Under the pieces are notes generated by a model that saw nothing but the letters and a program-made list of their open reading frames with translations, was not told the origin of the DNA and searched no databases. A stretch of DNA of 64,000 bases, taken from Amoebophrya sp. A120 (lineage: Eukaryota > Sar > Dinophyceae > Syndiniales > Amoebophryaceae). The stretch lies in assembly GCA_905178155.1 (NCBI GenBank), contig CAJINV010000011.1:2547531-2611530 (forward strand), given 5' to 3'. Made by a program: the position numbers and the translations under genes. Below, one piece after another: positions 55,067 through 64,000 of the stretch (position 1 is its first letter; each line of letters begins with the position of its first letter).

Positions 55067-58000
55067 TCACGCCCCAGCCGTGCCCGACTGAGCCGGCCCA
55101 GCAGCGTTGCTGCCATTTCCGCCTCGATTTCGTTTTTCTCTTCTGCTGCCCTTGTTCTCGTTGTTCTCCCGACGGTTATTGTTGTTCCCCCGTCCACCTT
55201 TCCCACCGCGGCCCTTGTTTCCGTTGTTCCACGAGCCGTTTCCTGTCGGCAAGGGAAACTTCCGGCGGACGCAGTGCGTCTCCGCGTCCACCTCGATCAC
55301 TTCGCTTTCCTGGCAGGAGAGACAAACAAACATCTCCATTCCCTCAACGTTCCCGCTGTTGTAGCCCTTCAGAATCTCGATGATCCGCGTGAACCCCATC
55401 GGGATTTTGATCGGAATCCACCCGCTGGGCATCGCGTGCTTCGGGAGAAACGTTTCGTTCCGCCAACTTCGGTCCGAAAAGTAGTGGTCAAACTGGTTTT
55501 GGATGATGGATTTCAGTTGGAGCAATTTCTTCTTCACGGTTAAATCCACATCGAGGGTCGCCGGAAACCGAATGATCTCCCCGAGAATCTCGTGCTGGAT
55601 TATCTCCTCGTTGTCGCTGTTTTGGGACATTTTATAGGCCGGGAAGTAGGTACTTGTGAGCTCACGGTCGATCTGCTCTTTGCTCCAATTTTTGAAGGAC
55701 TTGGACGTGGGCTCGCTGGTGACGTCAGGATTTTTTGCAGCGGAGGACGTAGAAGTTGCCTCCTCGGGAGGTGCCGCGATCTGGGGCTGTTCTTGCGGGG
55801 CGTCAACAGGAACCACTGCCGTTGGCGTGGTTTCCGAATGAACTACCACAGCTTGTTCAGGGCTCTGGCATGTGGGAGCCAGCTCGCTTGTTGGAGAAGC
55901 CGCAGCTGTCGGTAACTCGGTCGCTTGTGTTTGCTGTGCACCTGAATTATATCGTGGTCGTGAAGGATTTTTGTCAAACAGACGTGCTAAGGACTATAAC
56001 CTTGGAAGAAGAAAAGGGCTGCACAGTCGTATTGGATTGAAGTGCTTTGATGATCATTTCGAGCTGGGCTCGGCACAACGCCCTTGATTTAGAAATAAAG
56101 TCTAGCGAAAGAAAAACTATTTCACTGCTCAACATGTAAAAGATACCTGCATTCTTGTTCGGAGCTACACACTCCTGCGCAACAGCCGTCGAGGCAGAAG
56201 ATGTCTGTGTCGCTCGTGCCGTACTGAGCTGTAGACTGGAAAGCCCGAGTGCCGCTGCCAACGATTTCTCCGCGGCCGGGTCCAACTTGGAGTTCTGCAG
56301 GAACTGATTGAGCAGGGCATGGTCGAACGACATCTGTTGACCAGGAGGATTTGTCGTCGACTGCAAATAAACATTGCTTGCATCCACTCCGTTGCCGTTA
56401 ATACAACTTTCGCCACTTCCGCCTTCGCCGGCAGCGGAAGCAACTGGCTTGTTCACCTCGGTATTAAGTTGCGCTGGAGCAGGCTGAGGCGTTGTTTCCT
56501 CTTTCTTTTCAGCAACGAAATTCTCAGTAGATCCGGCAGACTTAGCTTCTTTGCACTCTTGGTCTTTTTCGACGACCACGGGCGTAACAGCGGTGGTTTT
56601 CTCTGGTTCTTGTACCTCTTCAGCTTCAAGAGCTTCTTCTTCCTCGGGTGGTGGCAGCGGTGTGATGAAAGTCTTCTGGGTGTGAAAAACTTGCTTTGTG
56701 CGTAGTTTGGCCGCACTTTGCTCTCCGTCTGGAGCTGGGACAGGACCGACCAGTGGCTGATTTGATAATGTGCTTTTCGTCCCAACGGCATCATCCTCAT
56801 GATCAGCATCTTCGAAATCCTTTCTCTGGTTCATTTGCATGGAAATCAAGTAGGGCTGCATGATTTCATGGGGCTCCAGCACGTCCACCGTCTCCAGTTC
56901 CACACTGCCATCCTCCGAAAACAAATTCACCAGGTACAATTCGCATTTCCAATCGTCCTCCGTCTCTGTCTCGACCCGTTTTTGCACCTTTGCGATTTTA
57001 AACGCGGAGATCCGGGCCTTCCCGTTCCGCATCAGCTCAAACGCACGATACTGGAGATAATCCCCCTTTTCCGGCTGCGTCTCAAAGTCCATCGGGTTCA
57101 TCACTTTCCACCGCGGGTCGGACGTTTTAGGGATGACTTCGGTGGAGGAGGTCGCAGTCTTCTTCGTAGCTTTATTGTTCATGATCTCGACGGTCGCGGT
57201 GGCTTTCTCTTTTTGATCATTCCTATTTGTTTTCCGGACGAGGTTTTGATGGTTTGAGGTTTGCTGATTTGAGCTGTTTTTCTGCACCTCTTCTGAAGAG
57301 GATTCTTCCTCCCCGGAGCTGCTTGAAGCCCCATCGGATTCGTCGTCATCCCCAGATGAACTATCATCATCAACTTCCATAGTCGTGACTTTGGAAGACG
57401 GCTGGGCGCCGGCCGCTGCACTCTGTTGCTGCGCTTCCGGTGGTACCGGTTCAACTCCAGATGAGGCGGCATTGGCCTTGCTGCCGGCGTTTTGAGCAAC
57501 AGCAGTGGTCTGCTTTTCCTCTTCCTCCTCGTCCGACTCCGATTCTTCTTCAGAGCTGCTTTCCTCTTCAGACGATTTTGTCGTGTTTGCAGGACCACCT
57601 CCCGCTGGAGCAGCAACAGACGCTGGCGCTGCGTTCTTTGTGTTTGCTGATGTCGCTGCTGGTTTCTTGTCTTCGTCCTGATCCTCCTCACACGAACTAC
57701 TATCCGGATCGTCTTCGGAGCTGGTGCTCTTCTCATCCACAATTCCCTCATCGACGGTTGTCGTTGTGCCAATCATTGGCTGCTCCGTGGTCGAGTTTTT
57801 AGGAATCGAGGCTCGTTCTCCTTGCTGTTGCTCAGAAGTAGTTTTTTCTGCTCCTACCGAAGACGCAGCTGCTGCAGCAGACGACGACGCTGCAGGTCCT
57901 CGTAGCCCAAGTGGAACAAGCTCATTTTGCTCATTCTTGCTTGTTTCTGGAAGATCCTTCGCAGCGCCACCGCCGCGCCCAGTAGCTTCAATCTTCTGCT

Positions 58001-58967
58001 TCTTGCAACTTGGACTCTCTACTTGCTCATCGACGCCCTGGCCTTCCTCGTCCCGCCCAGTGTCTTTTCGCGCCGGTAAAACCACTGCGGCTGCTTGCTG
58101 CGCGGCTTGTCGCTGTTCGTGCTGTAGTTGATTCCGAGTTTCTTGCGCAGTCACACCACTGGTTCTGGTACAACCTCGTCCCGCAGGAGCAGAAAAAATG
58201 GTGGCGTTAATAACGTTATGATCGCGCACCAAATGCGAACGCTTGTTGAACGTGACAGAAGATCCAATTCCAGTGCCTCCAATAAACCCGCCTCTGCTAC
58301 TCGTGGCCGCCCCCGCGCGCTGTTGATGAAAGTGGCCACGACCTGCTCCCCCTGGCTGTGCGAACGACGAAGATGCGACGCTGTGACGCATACTAGCGTC
58401 CACCAATGGCTGGGGTTTGTCGTAGTTCTCGCCTCTTTCCGTGACGACAGGAATATAATCGAGACTTTTAATACTCTGTTCCATTTCATCGTCACGAAAT
58501 TTTCTTTCTGCGACCCAATCTATTTTCAGAACCACCTCCTCGTTGCACTCGAGAAGGTCGGTGATGGGCGTGTCGAGTTGCGTGTACTCGTAGCCGTCAA
58601 CGGTGAGCAGCGATCGTCGGAAGGTCTCTTCCACAATGGGCCAGTCTGATGTAGTTGGTGGCACGCACTGCACAGACAACCAATCCAACACACCCCCCAA
58701 GGTGTCGTCGCGCGGAAGGTCGTCGTCTTCTCTTTGTGCTGGCCTCACCAGCTTGGAGGACGCTCCGTGGCAGTTGCGTCGTATCCTCTCTAGGGGGATC
58801 GCAACCACAATATCATTTTGTGTGGTGCCACAATTATCTGGCCCATCTGCCAAGAGGTAATATTCCACAACGGAGGATGAATTCATGTCGGCGCGGTCAA
58901 TACCAACTGAATCGCAAACCCGGACATGTGGCTGTAAGACCACCCGAACGCGAAGTTTGAATACCAT
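55067..58967 (-). CDS. Coilin-like protein with C-terminal La motif
   Basis: Two exons on the minus strand, 58967-56147 and 55941-55067, with one GT-AG intron; 3,696 nt, 1,231 residues. The N-terminus (VFKLRVRVVLQPHVRV, VVEYYLLADG, SLLTVDGYEYTQLDTPITDL, CNEEVVLKIDW) follows the order of the coilin N-terminal ubiquitin-like fold. A long Ser/Asp/Glu-rich region follows. Around residues 630-710 a segment (QPEKGDYLQYRAFELMRNGK, ISAFKIAKVQKRVET) resembles coilin's C-terminal Tudor-like fold. Exon 2 adds a La-type winged helix (SIIQNQFDHYFSDRSWRNET, FLPKHAMPSGWIPIKI) and a Gly/Arg/Asn-rich RGG-type tail. La motifs bind RNA 3' ends or poly(A). The La motif is the firmer call; coilin is a moderate inference from pattern order. 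Role probably in nuclear RNP or mRNA metabolism. Confidence 0.6.
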
Positions 58968-59815
58968 TTTTGGTGTGGTCGTACTGACTTTGAGACAAGA
59001 ATGAAAGCGATGGAATCTTTACGATGGAGCAAAGAAGAAACTCAGTCACCAGGCACTACTACTTACTCTGTATTTGAAACTGCCACTGCGGAACTAGAAG
59101 GTTCTAAAAAGTTGCGTGTGGTTCGACCTCATCGTATGATTCTGGATCTAGCGAACTTCGTCTTCCTCACCTCGTCCTGAGAGAAACATTCTTCTTCATC
59201 GACCAGATACAAATGGAAAATGTCTATGCTGAATCTAGCAGAAATTACGCACTTCTTCTTTTGAGGATCTATTTCGCTGCACGTCCTCCCGATTATCCAC
59301 CTCCATGCATTCAATTTTAGTCCGTTGAAGTTTGAAAAAGAATGATCTATCGGAAATTATGATCAAGATAGAGATGACAAATACGATCTTCTTGTGCAGC
59401 TGGGATCACGACTCTTATTTTGTTGGCAGCGGTAGAAACAAATTTAGAAACAAGTGTGGGTCCAAAGAATTTTCATTCGTCGTCGCCGTCGTTAAAATTT
59501 CTGATATTTCCATGCGTTTATCAACAAAGAGGACAAGTCATATTTGTGCAGAAATTTGCGATTGGAAGTCTTTCGCCGAGAAGATCGAAAGCGCCTAGCT
59601 GTGATGCTAGCAGGGGCTGTTCACAACGTGAGTGAATCTTTTACAGTACCGTGAGAACTATGACGAGGAAGCGCTATGTAGTATAGTGATGTTGAATTAT
59701 ACTCAGATAGATATTTCTATAATCTCATGAACCTAGACAAAAATCAAAGAAGAGACATCTGCTCACTTTAGTGACCATGAGGGCTTCTACACCTCTCCGC
59801 AGCAAAAGCAGCACT
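58968..59815. other. Intergenic region, no supported gene
   Basis: Upstream of the coilin-like gene and downstream of the RING-like gene. Small frames on both strands (59129-59635) have no domain or splice support. Confidence 0.5.
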
Positions 59816-61621
59816 CTAATCGGTGATGAGTAAACCCCCATCGGTGAGGCTATGTATGGCGTACCAGTAGGTGCCACAGATACCTGTGCAGTGCCAGCAA
59901 CAGAGGCACATTTCCAAATAGCTGCATGTCGGCATGGTATACCCGGCGCAACAACACACAGCACGCGCGCAACATAGGCCGCCGCACACGTTCAGACAGG
60001 TGGCGGGGTCCATGCACTGGTGAATCTCGTGTAGGAAGGGCATGAGTGCTGGTAGTTGGCGCAGTAGTCCAGCTCGTTCATCTTCCGGAACAAGATCTTC
60101 TTCGTCTTCGCGGTGTGGGGGTCCCCAATATATCGGCACCGGGCCTCTTCTGTCCTCACGGATATTACCTGCTCCTGCCTGCTGAAACATACGGTGCTGC
60201 GGTGGCTGCAGGAAAAGCAATCTCTCCGCTTGCAGGTCGCGTTCGTCACCAGCACCAGCGTGCGGCCCACCTCCACGACGTCGGAGGAAATTGTTTTGTC
60301 CGTGCTCGCGTGGTGCCATTGGTGGAACTGGAAGCGGCGGACCACGACCGGTGCGTTGCGCGAACGTACGTTCTGCTCCACCTCCGTGCCACTCCGCTTC
60401 AAACGGTTTGCAGAAGCAGAGGTAACTCGGGTTATAATTTCTCTCGTCCCGCCCACTTTCGGTCTCGTCGATTTCTCTCCTTGGCAGTCGCATGGCCGCG
60501 CACAGCAGGTGCACCCGGTGCGTGCAGTCGGGAAACTCGAGGATAGCGTCCGGATCTAGAAGATCCGCGGCAGAACCTGAACCTCCTGAGATGTTGTTGA
60601 CTCCGTGAACAAGATTTCGACTGTCATAAATGCCACCAGAGCACGTGTGCACGATTCGATTCACCGTTTACGACACCTGGCTGAACAAGGCGAGTGCGAT
60701 CTCGCGGCCTGTGGTAAAAGTGGCACTACACGAGGAGGTCGCTGTGTCCATCTCATCTTCATCGCTGTCGGAGGAGGAAGGTGGCTCAACTACGCAGCTG
60801 GACGTGGCTGCGTCGCTCGTACTTCTTGACGTTGGATCGGCGACAACACCTGCGCGTCGAAGTCTTTCGTTCCGCTGCAGCCATGCCCAAGAGATCCAGG
60901 AGTTTTTGGCTGTTGTTGGGGTACCTGCTCCTGGTTCATCCGTATGATTACCTTCACGTCTTGGTCTTGCTTTTGCAGGAAGTGGCTTGAAACAGACGAT
61001 GCAGCGATTCTTGTAAAGCCGTAGTCTGTCCTCGTCGGCAAATTTTACTGGCTTGAAACAGACCAAACAGTTTGACTTCACACCATCCTTCCAAACATGC
61101 CCACACGACTCCTTTTGGTGCGTCATCCACCGACGCACGCAAGCACGGTGCCCCAGGGTGTGCGGGATGCCACCTGGGCAGGTGGAGGTGGAAAACGGTT
61201 TTGTAACTTTGTCGTCGTGGCACAGGATGCAAAAGGAACTCTGTACTACCGGGGGCGGCGGTGGTATTTCTGGGTCCTCTGGTGCCGCGGCTGGTGTCAA
61301 CGTTGGAGTTGCCGGCATGCTATCCGTCGGCGTAGATACTGTTGCTTCTCCATCGGTCGTGCTATTGGCAGCAAGGCTACAGCTGCTGCCGGCTGCGGAG
61401 GAGGTTTGTCGGAGGAAAAGTCTGGCTGCCGGTTTCCCATCCGGATGTTGTTCCGCTTCTGGGGACATCGAGAATTTTCGACGAAGTGTCGGTAAGTACG
61501 CCGCTGTGCTGTGTTGCACCAGAAGGAGGCACAACTGAAAGGCGAAGAGAAGATGCATCATTTTTTTTAGGAACTCAGTCAGAAGCCTCCTCGATGATTT
61601 GATGAATCTTTTTGTGCACAA
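59816..61621 (-). CDS. RING-like, cysteine-rich protein with N-terminal signal sequence
   Basis: Two exons on the minus strand, 61621-60672 and 60620-59816, separated by a 51-nt GT-AG intron that removes an in-frame stop; 1,755 nt, 584 residues. The N-terminus has a hydrophobic stretch (MMHLLFAFQLCLLLVQHSTA) suitable for a signal peptide; Met 21 is an alternative start. A first zinc-binding region has CILCHDD, then CPGGIPHTLGHRACVRRWM and NCLVCFKPV, the C-x2-C...C...H-x2-C...C-x2-C order of RING/RINGv fingers, followed by a further C-x2-C pair, CIVCFKP. Exon 2 has a second half-finger (FPDCTHRVHLLCAAMRL, LCFCKPF). The C-terminus is extremely Cys-rich (CLNVCGGLCCARAVCCCAGY, CLCCWHCTGICGTYW). 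RING proteins are usually E3 ubiquitin ligases, but here a secretory-pathway location and divergent spacing make that uncertain. Confidence 0.6.
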
Positions 61622-62233
61622 TTTAAATTTATTGATTCACAAAGATAAAAAGAAACCGCGCCTTGGAGAAGAAAATGCAACGACACAGGAACCGTATTGA
61701 TTGACTACACATACGGCAATTTTCATTGTGTGCTGAGGACATCATTGGACATTGCTTACTGTAGGATCGATCTTTGTGGTGGCTACTGACTTTGACCACA
61801 CTGTCAACGTTGTCATCAACATCTTGAATGATGTGTTTTTTACAAAGCGTATGCTGTTGCCAACGTTGATATTGCTACTGGATCATCATCTAAAAGTAAT
61901 ATCATCATGATCTGTTTGGCAAGAAGTGGTGAGCCAGATCTTCTCTCTCTGTGAAAAAGTGCGCATTTTAGTTTGCGCAACAACCTTGAAAGTAAAGGTC
62001 GCTGCAGGCCCAGGTTTAGGAGTTTGCAAGTATTGTGCGTGCGGACCAGAGACTTCATGCGGAAAGGTGCACGTCGTGAGTGTCAACTACACAGTTACAA
62101 CGCTCAGTCGCACAACGCTTCAATTGTGTCCACGTATTGGGATCAATGCGCTTTACCCGCTCGTGGCCGCATCAGTTGCCCTTCTGGCCGAGAGGTCGTT
62201 TTAATCATGTACCGTGTTGCCGCCGCGCTTGTC
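61622..62233. other. Intergenic region, no supported gene
   Basis: AT-rich left half, then plus-strand frames that are antisense to the gene at the right edge. Nothing supported. Confidence 0.5.
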
Positions 62234-64000
62234 CTAGTTGCTCCCGTGGCTGGTGCGTTGCGCCCCGTCCTTCTCGTGTCCGTGTTTTTTCGCCAAGTCG
62301 ATCAGTTCCTTCACCAGCGCAAGGTGCTTTCCGGCATTGTTCAGCAGTTTTCCGCGGCTGGAAATTTGTTCGCGATGGGATTTCCTGGCGTCCTCGTTAA
62401 GAACAAGTGACGCCCATTTTTGTGTCTTGAGGTAATCGAAGTTGCTTTGCTCCAAGTGTTGCAGTTCCGCGCGCAAGCAAATTTTGTTTGGTTCGCGCTT
62501 GTCTTTGTGCACAGAATGCAAGATCATTTCGAGCTCCGAGTGATTCTCCTTCGTATGCGGTTGCTGTATATCGGCCATGACCGATTGAAGTGAGACTGTC
62601 GTGTGCGCTGCCGCTGCAGCCGCGTGCTCGTCATGCTGTTTGAGCCATCCCTGGGGCCCCAGCATCTCTTCCACTGCGTCGTGGGCGTGTTTAAATATCT
62701 CGTAAATCAGCGTATGTCTCCTGAAGGCCAAGTTTGAATAGTGATGCGCTTATCCATCTTCTACAACAAGAAGATCTACTTTCTTCATTAATATATCACT
62801 ATCATCCTCAAGCCTTGCTTGCGCGTAAGTACTGGCAAATATTGGCTGTGCACGGATGCCCAAAATGCGTGAACACAAAAACGCTAACTCGGTGAAGCAA
62901 AATCACGCAAAAAAATACTTTGCGTTATGAAAACTCGCCACGTAATGCAGCACAAACTTCTCCAACGCATGAACAGCCTCCCGGAACGCATCGACATGCC
63001 CGCGCACATCCTCGGCAGAACCGAGCTCCGCCTGCAGATCGGGATAAAAATGCTTCGCCTTCAACGAGTCGGGCACCATAGAGGAAAAAGACGGCATCCA
63101 CCGGGTGTGTCCACTGGCGTCCTCCTCCTTGGGTGTTGATTTCTCCCACTCTTCGTGTGAGTTCATCTGCTCGAAAATCTGGTGTTCCATGATGACGTCG
63201 AGCATTTTGTCCACTATCCTATCAGCCGTTTTACTGAAAATCGGGAAGTCATGATGCGGGCCCTGTTGTAGTGAGTTTGTCGGATCTTAAATAATGCGTT
63301 ACTTCCTGTGTCGTTGTGCCTTCAGGGCGGGACAAAAGAAAAATATTGTTGTAGAATGAGTTTAAAATCAAAATCATGAAACAAGTACGAGAGCAGAAAG
63401 TTTTTTATCCGCCAGCAGCCTTCTCCAAGAGAAAGAATCTGAATCGTGTTTCGGAAATGCTGCTCTTGCCTTAACTGTAGCTTCATAGAGTTTCGTCATC
63501 TGGAAGATTACGGCTTGTTCTTCTTCGGATTTCGCGTGAAGGGCACGCATCGCATTTGCGTCCCGAAAGTTGGCTGTACCGTCCCCGTGTTCGTCCAATC
63601 GCATTACCACATAATTTTCGGCCGATTCGTCCTGCGAGTTAGGCATCGGAGGGCAGTTAATCCCCAAATTTGTCAGACATTCCTTGAGGACTCGAGCGTG
63701 CTTGTTCACCGCCCACCACAAGTTTGCTCCTTCCTTTTCAAAATTTTTCCACACCATGTTTGCGATTTTGTCTTTGTACTCGCCAGCATGTGAGAACCTG
63801 CTATTAGCTGCTTGTGTCATTTGCGTGAACGTCACGTTCGAGGCTGGCAGAAGATTCAGCGCCTCCCCCGTCCGCGCCCGGTCTTGAACGGAGGAAACCG
63901 ATCCATCCGATTCCACAACGTCACTGATGGGAATGTCCGTCTGCTCTCCCTCTTTCTCCCCATTCACGGAGGCGATCTTAACTCCCTCCGTTGCCGGTCG
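62234..64000 (-). CDS. Unknown protein, 5' end beyond the window
   Basis: Three exons are visible on the minus strand: >64000-63389, 63262-62919 and 62720-62234 (stop). Both introns are GT-AG, and the frame continues through both junctions (KKLSAL|GPHHDFPIFSKTADR and SFHNAK|RHTLIYEIFKHAHDAV). The reading frame is open to the window edge, so the N-terminus is missing. The protein is helical, rich in His, Glu, Lys and Ala, with segments such as YKDKIANMVWKNFEKEGANL, VHALEKFVLHYVASFHN and KLLNNAGKHLALVKELIDLA. I see no known domain, signal or membrane segment in the visible part. It may be a coiled-coil or helical-bundle protein. Confidence 0.6.

Overview
This is eukaryotic nuclear DNA. It most likely comes from a syndinian (Marine Alveolate Group II) dinoflagellate parasite of the Amoebophrya type. 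This is inferred from gene style, not a database match. The evidence is: (1) all seventeen genes I can support lie on the minus strand, a one-way gene array of the kind seen in dinoflagellates; (2) the genes are closely packed; (3) reading frames are interrupted by short, palindromic, repeated introns flanked by target-site duplications, i.e. introner elements, mostly without GT-AG borders, as reported for Amoebophrya; (4) the recognisable proteins are eukaryotic (YTH reader, eIF5A, exosome CSL4, ATAD3, rhomboid protease).

Layout in + coordinates (each gene is transcribed right to left): 765-2902 YTH-domain m6A reader; 4599-5445 C-terminal part of an unknown gene; 5500-7940 repeat-rich and GC-rich block (17-bp minisatellite, hairpin repeats, GC island); 8012-17995 a 2,934-residue protein of unknown function interrupted by six introner elements; 18843-21517 tail-anchored TPR protein; 22500-22736 acidic ORF; 22981-26987 secreted or anchored tandem Nudix-like protein, all five introns introner elements; 27333-28508 unknown; 29432-31815 unknown protein with an ALNYRE-type N-terminal module; 33262-34411 eIF5A; 35124-36134 CSL4; 37067-38988 ATAD3; 39802-43144 membrane protein with a 31-nt exon between two introner elements; 43336-44663 rhomboid protease; 45620-46071 Gly/Ser/Tyr-rich small protein; 46833-54256 TPR/IQ/RanBP2-finger protein; 55067-58967 coilin-like plus La-motif protein; 59816-61621 RING-like, Cys-rich protein; 62234->64000 unknown, running off the right edge.

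The main result is the introner system. I delimit 19 elements of 110-310 bp. For 15 of them the ends are TAT...ATA or close variants, flanked by a (mostly) 5-bp direct repeat. Three others have 8-bp direct repeats. Removing the element plus one copy of the repeat restores the reading frame in every case. The summed exon lengths of every intron-containing gene whose two ends lie in the window are exact multiples of three. Only one of the fifteen 5-bp elements can be spliced as GT-AG (one more as GC-AG). At least five terminal-repeat families share the internal motif TTTGTCATGC or TTTGTAATGC, and one family is found in both orientations. Ordinary GT-AG introns also occur in the same genes and in housekeeping genes such as eIF5A and ATAD3, so two intron types coexist.
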